A DNA stretch of 25,044 nucleotides. Source: DATAFT01 sp035544635 (GTDB lineage: Bacteria > Acidobacteriota > Thermoanaerobaculia > Multivoradales > Multivoraceae). The notes under the pieces were generated by a model. It was not told where the DNA came from, searched no databases, and saw only the letters and a list, made by a program, of their open reading frames with translations. The number at the start of each line of letters is the position of its first letter. The first letter of the stretch is position 1. Positions 16,257-24,564 of the stretch are shown in pieces. A program made the translations under genes and the position numbers. The stretch spans positions 1-25,044 of the forward strand of contig DATKDQ010000071.1 of the NCBI GenBank assembly GCA_035544635.1, in the 5' to 3' direction.

Positions 16257-17831
16257 ATGAACGGAGCCGAGAGCCTCGTCCGCGCTGCACGTGAAGCGGG
16301 CATCGAAGTGTGCTTCTCGAACCCGGGTACGAGCGAGATGCCGCTGGTCGCCGCCCTCGACTCCGAGCCCGGTGTGCGCGGCGTGCTGGTTCTCTTCGAG
16401 GGCGTGGCGAGCGGCGCAGCGGACGGCTACGGACGCATGGCCGAGAAGCCGGCGATGACGCTCTTCCATCTCGGCCCCGGTCATGGCAACGCGATCGCGA
16501 ACCTGCACAACGCGAGACGTGGGCGCAGCCCGCTGGTCAACCTCGTCGGCGACCACGCGACGTGGCACCGGCGCTACGATCCGCCGCTCGCCTCCGACAT
16601 CAAGTCGCTCGCGCGCCCGGTGTCCGACTGGTACAAGGAGTGCCGCTCCGCTGCCACGGTGGGCCGGGATCTACGCCGGGCGATCGCCACGGCGTGGACC
16701 AAGCCCGGCCGGCTGGCCACGCTCACCGTGCCCACCGACTGTCAGTGGGGCGACGCGGGCAGTCCCAGGTTCAGGCGGCTTCGCGTCCCGGACCCTTCTC
16801 CGGTCGCGGGGGATGCGATCGAGGCGGCGAGCCGCGCGCTCCGAGGCGAAGGCAGGAGCCTGCTCCTCCTCGGCGCGTACGGTGTGCGGCGGCGCGGCCT
16901 CCTGGCGGCCGGACGCATCGGCGCGGCCACCGGGTGCCGGCTCGGGCTCGAGACCTTCCCGACCCGCCTCGAGCGCGGCCCGGACCTGCCGATCCTCGAG
17001 CGCGTGCCCTATTTCCCGGAGCAGGCGCGGGACTTCTTCGCGGGGCTCTCCACCGTGGTGCTCGCCGGTGCTGTCGATCCGGTCGCGTTCTTCGGCTACC
17101 CCTCCGGGATCAGCCGGCTCGTCCCCGAAGACGTCGGTGTGACCGTGCTCGCGCGGCCCGAAGAGGACGTCGAGCGGGCGCTCGACGACCTCGCGGCCTC
17201 TCTCGACGCGCCCGCCACGTTCGCCGCGCACGGCACGCCGCGCCCGGAGCCGCCGGCTCCTGGCCCGATCACCGCCTCGAGCCTGGCGCAGGCCATCGCC
17301 GCCGCGCAGCCCGAGAACGCCGTCGTCGTCGACGAGGGGATCACCTCGAGCGGCGCGTACCTTCCGCTCACGGCCGGCTGCCCGCCGTCCACCTACCTCG
17401 CGCTCACCGGTGGCGCGATCGGATGGGGTCTGCCGTGCGGCACCGGAGCCGCGCTCGGCGCGCCCGGGCGCAAGGTGATCGTGCTCGAGGGTGACGGCAG
17501 CGGCCTGTACACCGTCCAGTCGCTGTGGACCCAGGCACGCGAGGGGCTCGACGTCGTCAACGTCGTCTTCGTCAACGACCTCTACCGCATTCTGCAGATC
17601 GAGCTCCACCGCGCCGGCATCGAGAGGCCGGGGCCGCAGGGGCAAGCGCTCACCGATCTCGCGGCGCCGCCGATCGAGTGGGCCTCGGTGGCGAAGGGCT
17701 TCGGCGTGCCCTGGACGCGCGTCGAGACCGCGGACGGGCTCCACGCCGCGATGACGCGAGCCGTGGCGGAGCCGGGGCCCGCGCTGATCGAGGTGCGCGT
17801 GCCGGGCGCGAGCCGTCCGGGTGTGCCCTAG
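16257..17831 (+). CDS. ThDP-dependent enzyme, acetolactate-synthase-like
   Basis: This 524-residue enzyme has the three-domain layout of ThDP decarboxylases and synthases: PYR domain (1-170), central domain (190-320) and PP domain (340-515). The PYR domain has FSNPGTSEMPL (20-30) and LFEGVASGAADGYGRM, where Glu48 is the cofactor-activating glutamate. The PP domain carries EGDGSG (Gly412-Asp413-Gly414) and VFVND with Asn440, the GDG...N metal/ThDP signature. The segments HLGPGHGNAIANLHNARRG and VNLVGDHATWHRRYD place it in a group usually annotated as acetolactate synthase large subunit, although it is distinct from true IlvB and no IlvN-type small subunit is present. It probably decarboxylates a 2-oxoacid and releases an aldehyde or transfers it to an acceptor. 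Two dehydrogenases follow at once. Confidence 0.85.
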   Translation: MNGAESLVRAAREAGIEVCFSNPGTSEMPLVAALDSEPGVRGVLVLFEGVASGAADGYGRMAEKPAMTLFHLGPGHGNAIANLHNARRGRSPLVNLVGDHATWHRRYDPPLASDIKSLARPVSDWYKECRSAATVGRDLRRAIATAWTKPGRLATLTVPTDCQWGDAGSPRFRRLRVPDPSPVAGDAIEAASRALRGEGRSLLLLGAYGVRRRGLLAAGRIGAATGCRLGLETFPTRLERGPDLPILERVPYFPEQARDFFAGLSTVVLAGAVDPVAFFGYPSGISRLVPEDVGVTVLARPEEDVERALDDLAASLDAPATFAAHGTPRPEPPAPGPITASSLAQAIAAAQPENAVVVDEGITSSGAYLPLTAGCPPSTYLALTGGAIGWGLPCGTGAALGAPGRKVIVLEGDGSGLYTVQSLWTQAREGLDVVNVVFVNDLYRILQIELHRAGIERPGPQGQALTDLAAPPIEWASVAKGFGVPWTRVETADGLHAAMTRAVAEPGPALIEVRVPGASRPGVP

Positions 17832-17844
17832 CCCCGGGGAAGTC

Positions 17845-18918
17845 GTGCGCTACAAGGTCACGCTCATCCCGGGCGACGGCATCGGCCCCGAGGTCACGGC
17901 CGCCATGGTCCGCGTGGTCGACCTGGTGACCGAGGGGCGCATCGAGTGGGAACCCGCGACCGCGGGCGGCGCCGCTGCGGAGCAGGGGCTGGCGCCGCTT
18001 CCTCCCGCCACGCTCGAGTCGATCCGACGCAACCGGATCGCGATCAAGGGGCCGCTCTCGACCCCGATCGCCGGCGGCTGGCGCAGCGTCAACGTCTCGC
18101 TGCGCCAGGCCCTCGAGCTCTACGCCTGCCTGCGGCCGGTGCGCTCGCTACCGGGGCCGACCCGCGCCAGATACGCCGGCGTCGATCTGGTCGTGGTACG
18201 CGAGAACACCGAGGGCCTCTACAGCGGCCGCGAGCACGAGGTCGTCGACGGCGTGGTCGAGGCCCTCAAGATCGTCACGCGCGGCGCCTCCGAGCGGATC
18301 ATGCGCTTCGCGTTCGAGTACGCGCGGCACAACGGGCGCAAGCGGCTGTGCATCCTCCACAAGGCGTCGGTGATGCGGCTCTCCGACGGGCTCTTCCTGG
18401 AATGCGCGCGGCGCATCGCGGCCGACTACCCGTATCTCGAGGTCGAGTACGGCGCGATCGACAGGGTGTTTCTGGAGCTAGTGCTCGACCCGTCGCGCTA
18501 CGACATGCTGGTGTCGGGCAACCTCGATGGCGATCTGCTCTCCGACCTCTGCGCCGGGTTGGTCGGGGGCCTGGGCGTCGTGCCCGGCGCGAACCTGGGC
18601 GACGGCTGCGCGGTGTTCGAGGCGGTGCACGGCACCGCGCCCGAGCTCGCCGGCAAGGACGTGGCGAACCCGATCGCGCTCATCCTCTCGGCGGAGCTCA
18701 TGCTGCGACACATCGGCGAGCTGGTCGCCGCCGATCGACTGCGGCGCGGAGTCGAGGAGCTGCTCGCGAGCGGCGAGTCGCTCACCCGCGATCTCGGGGG
18801 TGGAGCGACCACCACCGAGATGGCCACGGCGCTCCTGCGCCGGCTCGAGCGCGAAGGTGCGCCGGCCCCCGCCAGCCTGCCGCACCTCCGGTCCGACCGC
18901 ACGAGGCAGCCCGCGTGA
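17845..18918 (+). CDS. NAD-type isocitrate/isopropylmalate dehydrogenase family, canonical paralog
   Basis: This 357-residue beta-decarboxylating dehydrogenase keeps the whole active site: LIPGDGIGPEV (7-17), IKGPLSTP (67-74), the substrate stretch SVNVSLRQALELYACLRPVR (Ser81, Asn83, Arg87, Arg97), VVRENTEGLYSG (Arg119, Tyr126), Lys173 in LHKAS, and metal Asp residues 206, 230 and 234. The cofactor loop VHGTAPELAGKDVANP is of the NAD type. The Ser-x-Asn-x-x-x-Arg pattern resembles NAD-dependent isocitrate dehydrogenases of the mitochondrial IDH3 kind, so isocitrate or a homologue is a reasonable guess. I chose the GTG at 17845, preceded by GGGGAA. A GTG at 17821, inside the previous gene, would add eight residues. 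A second paralog begins 10 bases after the stop. Confidence 0.88.
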   Translation: MRYKVTLIPGDGIGPEVTAAMVRVVDLVTEGRIEWEPATAGGAAAEQGLAPLPPATLESIRRNRIAIKGPLSTPIAGGWRSVNVSLRQALELYACLRPVRSLPGPTRARYAGVDLVVVRENTEGLYSGREHEVVDGVVEALKIVTRGASERIMRFAFEYARHNGRKRLCILHKASVMRLSDGLFLECARRIAADYPYLEVEYGAIDRVFLELVLDPSRYDMLVSGNLDGDLLSDLCAGLVGGLGVVPGANLGDGCAVFEAVHGTAPELAGKDVANPIALILSAELMLRHIGELVAADRLRRGVEELLASGESLTRDLGGGATTTEMATALLRRLEREGAPAPASLPHLRSDRTRQPA

Positions 18919-18928
18919 GGTGTTCAAC

Positions 18929-19978
18929 GTGAGGCGCGTCGCGCTCATCGTGGGCGGCGGCATTTCGAGCGAGATCGTGCCGCCGGTGCTCGACGTCGTG
19001 GCGGCGGCCGGAGCGCGCATCGAATGGGACCGCGTCGACGTTCCCACGCTCCCGGTGGGATCGATGGACGCCCACCTCGCCCAGGCGGTGGCCAGAGTCG
19101 AGCGGTGCGGCGTCGGGCTCAAGACCCGTCTCACCGCGCCGCCCCCGGAGAGCACGGCAGCGCAGGCGGACGACGTCGGCGCCGAGATCGACGACGCACC
19201 GGGCCCGATGAACCCGAACGTACTCTTGCGCCGGCGGCTCGGGCTCTTCGCCGGGGTGATCCCGATCCGCCCGCTCGCCGGCATCCGGACCCGCTTCCCC
19301 GGGATCGACCTCCTCCTCGTCCGCGAGATGACGGAGGACATCTACAAGGGGATCGAGCACGAGATCGTGCCCGGCGTGGTCGAGAGCCTGAAGGTCGTCA
19401 CCCGCGAGGCCTGCGAGCGCATCACCCGCTTCGCCTACGCCACGCTGCGCGAACAGGGCCGGCGGCATCTCACGTTCGTGCACAAGGCGAACATCATGAA
19501 GATGTCGGACGGCCTGTTCCTCGCCATCGTGCGCCAGGTGGCGGCCGAGAACCCCGACGTCGGGTACCGCGAGCTGATCGTCGACGCCGCGTGCATGCAG
19601 CTCGTGCTCGACCCCTACCCGTTCGACGTGCTGCTCATGGGCAACCACTACGGCGACATCCTCTCGAACCTGGGCTCGGGGCTTGCGGGCGGGATCTCGG
19701 GCGCGCACGCGATCAACATCGGCGAACGGTACCGCGTCTACGAGGCGGTCCACGGCGAGGCGCCGCATCTGGAAGGCACCGGACGCGCCAATCCGCTGCC
19801 GCTGCTCTCTCCCGCGATCGCGCTCCTGCGCTACCTCGACGAGACCGCCGCCGCGGATCGCATCGCGGACGCCGTCGCACGGGTGCTCGAGGCGGCCGAC
19901 GTGCTGACCCCCGACCTCGGCGGCCGAGCGACCACGAGCGAGCTGGCGGCGACGATCATCGCCGCGATGGAGAGCTGA
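18929..19978 (+). CDS. isocitrate/isopropylmalate dehydrogenase family, divergent paralog
   Basis: This 349-residue paralog of the preceding gene keeps Arg132 and Tyr139 (VREMTEDIYKG), Lys186 (VHKANIMKMSDG), Asp219, and Asp243 in NHYGDILSN. It departs elsewhere. The N-terminal PGDGIGPE becomes GGGISSE (9-15). The KGP motif is KTR (65-67). The substrate Ser is missing in GPMNPNVLLRRR (92-103), and the Arg of LRP is Ile111. The segment between the KTR and the MNPN region is longer and acidic. In eukaryotic NAD-isocitrate dehydrogenase a degenerate paralog acts as regulatory subunit, and the same may hold here; otherwise it is an enzyme of altered substrate range. The GTG at 18929 is preceded by GAGGTG. 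The 10-base gap implies co-translation with its partner. Confidence 0.82.
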   Translation: MRRVALIVGGGISSEIVPPVLDVVAAAGARIEWDRVDVPTLPVGSMDAHLAQAVARVERCGVGLKTRLTAPPPESTAAQADDVGAEIDDAPGPMNPNVLLRRRLGLFAGVIPIRPLAGIRTRFPGIDLLLVREMTEDIYKGIEHEIVPGVVESLKVVTREACERITRFAYATLREQGRRHLTFVHKANIMKMSDGLFLAIVRQVAAENPDVGYRELIVDAACMQLVLDPYPFDVLLMGNHYGDILSNLGSGLAGGISGAHAINIGERYRVYEAVHGEAPHLEGTGRANPLPLLSPAIALLRYLDETAAADRIADAVARVLEAADVLTPDLGGRATTSELAATIIAAMES

Positions 19979-20030
19979 GATGACCACGGCGGAGCGGTGA
20001 CAGGGCAGGCATCTCCTCCTCCCACCTTGC

Positions 20031-21053
20031 ATGCTCCTTTCGATTCTCGACCAAGCCCCGATCCGCAAGGGTGGCACGGCGGCGCAGGCGATCGCCGAGA
20101 CGCTCGAGCTGGCGCGTGCCGCCGACCGTCTCGGCTACCACCGCTACTGGCTGGCGGAGCACCACAGCTCCAGCTCGCTCGCCTGCGCCAGCCCCGAGAT
20201 CCTGGTCGCGAGCGTCGCGCAGCGCACCGAGCGCATCCGCGTCGGCACCGGCGGCGTCATGCTGCCGCACTACAGCCCGCTGAAGGTGGCCGAGACCTTC
20301 CGCTTGCTCGAGACGCTCCATCCCGGGCGCATCGATCTCGGGCTCGGCCGCGCGCCCGGCAGCGACCCGCTCACTGCACGCGCGCTGGCGCACGGGCCCG
20401 GCCAGCTCTCGATCGAGCACTACCCGGCGCAGATCCTGGACCTGCTGGGCTATCTCGAGGGCCTGCTCCCCGAGGGACACCCGTTCCGCTCGGTCCACGC
20501 CATGCCGACCGGCGACTCGATGCCGGAGCTGTGGCTCCTCGGATCGGGCGCAGACAGCGCGCAGATCGCGGCCTACTTCGGCCTGCCCTTCTCCTTCGCG
20601 CACTTCATCACGGGGCGCGGCGGCGAGGAGATCGTCGGCGCCTACCGGCGCCAGTTCCGGCCGTCGCGCTGGCTGGCGGAGCCGCGGGCGTCGATCGGTG
20701 TCTCGCTGGTCGTCGCCGACACTGCGGTGGAGGCCGAGCGGCTGTCGCTCTCGCGGTTCCTGTGGTGGATCAAGATCATGAAGGGCGAGGCGGAAGGGTT
20801 CCCTCCGCCCGAGGAGGCCCTCGCCTACCCTTATCGCCCGAGCGAGCTCGAGCTGCTCGAGAAGATGAAGCGGCGCTCGATCAGCGGCACGCCGGGCGAG
20901 GTACGGGATCGCCTGCTCGCGATGGCCAGCGAGTACCAGGTCGGCGAGATCGTCGTCCTCACCATCACCTACGACTTCTCCGCCCGCCTGCGGTCCTACC
21001 AGCTCCTGGCCGATGCGTTCGGTCTGCCTCGCCCGGACTCCAGCTCGGGCTGA
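20031..21053 (+). CDS. LLM-class flavin-dependent oxidoreductase, YhbW/LuxA-like
   Basis: This 340-residue bacterial-luciferase-fold protein starts SILDQAPIRKG, followed by ARAADRLGYHRYWLAEHH (about 28-45). It then has SPEILVASVAQRTERIRVGTGGVMLPHYSPLKVAETFRLLETL and RIDLGLGRAPGSD, which are hallmark segments of the LLM family and its YhbW-like branch. Members use reduced FMN (or F420 in other branches) to oxidise a substrate with O2. The substrate is unknown. It lies 52 bases after the second dehydrogenase on the same strand and is probably the last gene of that operon. No ribosome-binding site is visible at the ATG. Confidence 0.9.
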   Translation: MLLSILDQAPIRKGGTAAQAIAETLELARAADRLGYHRYWLAEHHSSSSLACASPEILVASVAQRTERIRVGTGGVMLPHYSPLKVAETFRLLETLHPGRIDLGLGRAPGSDPLTARALAHGPGQLSIEHYPAQILDLLGYLEGLLPEGHPFRSVHAMPTGDSMPELWLLGSGADSAQIAAYFGLPFSFAHFITGRGGEEIVGAYRRQFRPSRWLAEPRASIGVSLVVADTAVEAERLSLSRFLWWIKIMKGEAEGFPPPEEALAYPYRPSELELLEKMKRRSISGTPGEVRDRLLAMASEYQVGEIVVLTITYDFSARLRSYQLLADAFGLPRPDSSSG

Positions 21054-21085
21054 CGATGTCGAGGCTCGAGACGGGTGGTCGTCGC

Positions 21086-21709
21086 TCAGTCGATCCTGCG
21101 CCCGAGGATCGCGAGGAGCGACTCGAGAAACCGATACGTCAGCCCCCAGATGATGTGCCGATCCGGCTTGCCGACCAGGATGCCGGGGAAGACCCCGGGG
21201 GCGTAGGACACCGAATAGTCGACGCGGTTGCTCGGCTCGAGCAGGGCCGAGGTCCTCACCCAGAGCGCCTCCTCGACCTCGGGGCTGGGCTCGACCGGGA
21301 GCGCCTGGGTGAGATGGTAGACATAGCCGGCAATGCCGCGGCCCGCCCAGTCCGTGCCCGCCCGCCTGCCCGCCTGATCGTCGAGCCGGCCCAGGAGCTC
21401 GCCCCGGCGCAGGTCGATACCGACCTCCTCGAAGGTCTCCCGCTCTGCCGTCCGCCGCACGTCGGGATCCTCGTGCTCGACCCGCCCGCCGGGGAACGCC
21501 ATGTGGCCGGACCACGGGTCTCCGAGCCGTCTGGCGCGCTCGATGAAGAGCACGGCCGGATCGCGCGGGCCGCCGGCGAGGATCATCGCCACCGCCGCGA
21601 AGGGGCCGCCCTTCTCCTCGATGCGGCGCGCCTCGTGCCGGGCGAGGTGGTCGCGGATCTCGTCGACGTCGATCAAGGCGCGTCGCTCGACCGGTCCGCC
21701 GGCGGGCAA
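21086..21709 (-). CDS. Nudix hydrolase, CoA pyrophosphatase-like
   Basis: This protein of up to 207 residues contains HMAFPGGRVEHED followed by RETFEEVGID, i.e. a Nudix box with Asp in place of the first Glu, as in NudL/YeaB-type CoA pyrophosphatases. The FIERARRLGDPWSGHMAFPGG stretch is the CoA-Nudix signature. These enzymes hydrolyse CoA or acyl-CoA to 3',5'-ADP and phosphopantetheine in the cytoplasm, with Mg2+ or Mn2+. The start is uncertain: no ATG is available early, and the first usable codons are TTG at 21709 and TTG at 21676. It lies 10 bases downstream of the AI-2E transporter gene and is probably co-transcribed. It converges with the LLM gene. Confidence 0.85.
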   Translation of the reverse strand: MPAGGPVERRALIDVDEIRDHLARHEARRIEEKGGPFAAVAMILAGGPRDPAVLFIERARRLGDPWSGHMAFPGGRVEHEDPDVRRTAERETFEEVGIDLRRGELLGRLDDQAGRRAGTDWAGRGIAGYVYHLTQALPVEPSPEVEEALWVRTSALLEPSNRVDYSVSYAPGVFPGILVGKPDRHIIWGLTYRFLESLLAILGRRID

Positions 21710-21719
21710 GCCCGCCCGG

Positions 21720-22874
21720 CTAGACCACCTCCTCGATGTACTTCTCCCGCGCCAGACGCCAGAAGACGACCAGAAACGCGGTGAGCGGCACGGCGAGGAC
21801 CATGCCGAGGATGCCGTCGAGCGCCGCGCTCCAGAAGAAGAAGGAGGCGATGACCACCACCGGATGGAGACCGGTGCGCTGCCCCATGATCTTCGGCGTC
21901 AGGTAGTAGCTCTCGACCAGCTGGACCAGAGTGAACACCGCGAGCACGAGCGCCAGCTTGACCGCACCGCCGCCCTCCTGGAAGAACGCCAGGGGCAGGC
22001 AGATCGCGAGGCCGACCATGCTGCCGAGATACGGGATGATGTTCAAGAGACCCAACAGGACACCGAGCAGAAAGCCGTACGCCAGCCCGACGATGGAGAA
22101 GCCCACCGCGAAGAGCACACCCATGAGCAGCGCCACGATGAGCTGCCCGCGGAAGAACGTCACGATGATGGCGAGAAACTCGCGCGCGAGGAACACGACG
22201 TCCTTGCGGGTCTCGGGCTTGAGAAACGGCAGCACGTTCTCTTCCACGTTCGGCGGTACGCGCAGCATGAGCAGGAACACCAAGTAGACCGGGAGCACCG
22301 CCCAGGCCAGAGCCCGCCCGATCGTGCCGAGGAACCAGGCTCCGGCCCCGAGCGCTCCACCGCCGATGCTCTGGAGCCCGGAGACGATCGCGTCCTGCGA
22401 GCGCTCGATGGTCGAGCGCAGCCGATCCTCGAGGCCGAAGCGCTCGACCAGTGCCACCAGCTCCGGGATCTGCCGCTCGATCCAGGTGCGCGCGGTCTCG
22501 ATCCAGGCTGGAAGCGTCTCGATCAGGCCCTGGACCTGGGAGACAAGCATCCGCCCGAAAAACCACAGCCCGACGCCTGCGGGAAGAAATCCCGAGAGGA
22601 AGACCAGAGCGACCGCGAGGCCGGGGCGCAACCCGCGGCGCACGAACCACTCCTGGTACGGCTTGATCACCAGCGCCATCACGCCGGCAACGACGAGCGG
22701 CAGGAACACCGCCGAGAACGTCCGCAGGAAGACGCTGATACCGAGCACCACGGCGCCGGCCGCGAGGACGATGACGGCCACGGACAGCGTGGTGATCGCC
22801 GCGACGACGGTCCGACGCTGGCGCGGGCTGAGCTGACCCAAGGGGGTCGGCGGCTTCGAGGGCTCGGGGTCCAT
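21720..22874 (-). CDS. AI-2E family transporter
   Basis: This 384-residue membrane protein of the AI-2E/PerM/TqsA family has about seven or eight hydrophobic helices. There is a pair near 25-75, one near 85-110, a soluble amphipathic segment (about 115-175), and a helix-rich C-terminal half. The family signatures LLGLLNIIPYLGSMVGL and YYLTPKIMGQRTGLHPVVVI are both present. Members export small molecules (autoinducer-2 in TqsA) or exchange sodium and protons, so the name does not imply quorum sensing here. The ATG at 22874 begins the transcript, divergent from the S1-domain gene. Confidence 0.92.
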   Translation of the reverse strand: MDPEPSKPPTPLGQLSPRQRRTVVAAITTLSVAVIVLAAGAVVLGISVFLRTFSAVFLPLVVAGVMALVIKPYQEWFVRRGLRPGLAVALVFLSGFLPAGVGLWFFGRMLVSQVQGLIETLPAWIETARTWIERQIPELVALVERFGLEDRLRSTIERSQDAIVSGLQSIGGGALGAGAWFLGTIGRALAWAVLPVYLVFLLMLRVPPNVEENVLPFLKPETRKDVVFLAREFLAIIVTFFRGQLIVALLMGVLFAVGFSIVGLAYGFLLGVLLGLLNIIPYLGSMVGLAICLPLAFFQEGGGAVKLALVLAVFTLVQLVESYYLTPKIMGQRTGLHPVVVIASFFFWSAALDGILGMVLAVPLTAFLVVFWRLAREKYIEEVV

Positions 22875-23048
22875 GGCTCTTGCGACGCAGCAGGGACAAG
22901 AATAGCCGACCCCGGGGGCATTGTTCGACTCGGACCGGAGGTCGAGGCCGGGATTCGGAATCGTCGTTATGGTAGGCTAGCGACCCGCGAGCCGCAGTTT
23001 CGCCACCCCGCCTTTCAGCCAGCCACTCTGGAGCGACGTGCAGCCTTC

Positions 23049-24506
23049 ATGACTCAGTTTGCCAGCGACCGGAACCCCAACACCGAGGACGCAGCCGAGC
23101 CGGCGCAGCGAATCGCCGGGGGGACGACGAGCAGCGACGGCAGCGGCGGGGAGCCTGGCCAGGACTCGCCTCCACGGGACGCGCTGACGCCGTCCGCCGA
23201 GGAGAGCGCGAGCGAGACGGTGGCCGGCGGTGAGGCGGCGGATGGCGGCGCCGGGGCGAGCCCGGGGGCTCCGGCGGCCACAGCGCAGGCGGTTGAGCGC
23301 GACGGCACCAGCGCGCCGCAGGCCGACACCGCAGGCGGCAGCGTCACTCCGACCCGCCACCAGCAGGTGACCGAGCGCGTGCTGGCCGCCTTCGCGGACC
23401 AGCAGCCGATCGAGGGCAAGGTGATCGGTTGGAACAAGGGCGGCTTCCACGTCACTCTCGACGGCGTCGCCGCGTTCTGCCCCCGCTCGCTGGTGGAGAT
23501 CGGCAACCCCCGCAAGCCCGCCACCTACCTCGACCAGACCTTCCGGTTTCTGGTAACGAGCATCGACGAGGAGACGCGCCGAATAGTGGTGTCGCGCAAG
23601 GAGATCCTCGAGCAGGAGCGGCGCGCGCGGCGCGAGGAGGCGCGCAAGAAGATCACGGTCGGCGCGGTCCTGCGCGGCCGCGTGGAGTCGCTGGTCGACT
23701 TCGGCGCTTTCGTCGACCTCGACGGCGGGCTCAAGGGCCTGGTCCACCTCTCGGAGATCAGCCGCAAGCGGATCGAGCATCCCAAGGAGGCGCTCCGCAA
23801 CGGCCAGGAGGTCGACGTCAAGGTGATCAAGGTCGAGAGGGGCGGCGACCGCATCTCGCTCTCTATGCGGGCGCTCGAGCCCGACCCCTGGGACAACCTG
23901 GACCAGGTGTACCAGGTGGGTTCGTCCTTTCAGGGCAAGGTCGTGCGCCACAGCGACTTCGGCCTGTTCGTCGAGGTGGCGGAAGGGATCGAGGGACTGG
24001 TCCACACCTCGCAGCTACCGCTCGACGCCGACATGACGCACCCTACGCTCGCGCCCGGCCAGACCATCTCGGGATGGGTGCGCGAGATCGACGTCTCGCG
24101 TCACCGTCTCTCGCTCACGCTGCGCGAGCTGCCCACCGGCGATCCCTGGACCGGGGTCCAGGAGCGCTACCAGGAAGGGCAGGCGGTGAGGGGGAAGGTC
24201 GAGCACGCGACCAAGTTCGGTTTCTTCGTCGAGCTCGAGCCCGGCCTCACCGGCCTGCTTCCCTTCTCCGAGGTGTCGACGCCACCCGGGCGCCGCAAGG
24301 AGAACATGTACCACCCGGGTCAGGTAGTGAACGTGCAGATCCTCCAGCTCGACGTCAAACGGCGCCGCATCTCGCTCGGCTCCGAGAGCTCACGAGTCGA
24401 GGGCTCGACCGCGGACTACCGGGCGTATCTCAAGCGCCAGCAGCGCGACACCGGGCTCAACGCGATCGCGGCCGCGTTCGAGAAGCTCAAGCAGGGCGAA
24501 GGCTGA
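23049..24506 (+). CDS. S1-domain RNA-binding protein, four S1 repeats (ribosomal protein S1-like)
   Basis: This 485-residue protein has a low-complexity, acidic and Gly/Ala/Ser-rich N-terminus (1-105) followed by four S1 OB-fold repeats at about 118-184, 204-275, 290-361 and 376-446. Repeats 2 to 4 have the typical core (FGAFVDLDGGLKGLVHLSEIS; FGLFVEVAEGIEGLVHTSQL; FGFFVELEPGLTGLLPFSEV). The first is more divergent (GGFHVTLDGVAAFCPRSLV), as in the ribosome-docking repeats of S1. A basic linker (187-201) joins repeats 1 and 2. Classical S1 has six repeats, so this is a short S1 or a paralog, probably acting on mRNA in translation or decay. The ATG lacks a clear Shine-Dalgarno sequence, as is known for S1 mRNAs. 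Confidence 0.88.
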   Translation: MTQFASDRNPNTEDAAEPAQRIAGGTTSSDGSGGEPGQDSPPRDALTPSAEESASETVAGGEAADGGAGASPGAPAATAQAVERDGTSAPQADTAGGSVTPTRHQQVTERVLAAFADQQPIEGKVIGWNKGGFHVTLDGVAAFCPRSLVEIGNPRKPATYLDQTFRFLVTSIDEETRRIVVSRKEILEQERRARREEARKKITVGAVLRGRVESLVDFGAFVDLDGGLKGLVHLSEISRKRIEHPKEALRNGQEVDVKVIKVERGGDRISLSMRALEPDPWDNLDQVYQVGSSFQGKVVRHSDFGLFVEVAEGIEGLVHTSQLPLDADMTHPTLAPGQTISGWVREIDVSRHRLSLTLRELPTGDPWTGVQERYQEGQAVRGKVEHATKFGFFVELEPGLTGLLPFSEVSTPPGRRKENMYHPGQVVNVQILQLDVKRRRISLGSESSRVEGSTADYRAYLKRQQRDTGLNAIAAAFEKLKQGEG

Positions 24507-24564
24507 GGCGCGCCGTCGTTCGCGCCAATCGGCGCACCAAGGCACTCCGCGACGAGGTGAGGCG

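Noticed and set aside
16257..17831. Naming the ThDP enzyme ilvB
   Set aside because: Its signature segments differ from those of true acetolactate synthase, and there is no regulatory small subunit or branched-chain pathway gene beside it.
21501..23048. Plus-strand frame joining in phase to the S1-domain gene
   Set aside because: This part is antisense to the AI-2E transporter and Nudix genes and has no domain. The S1 protein starts sensibly at the ATG at 23049.
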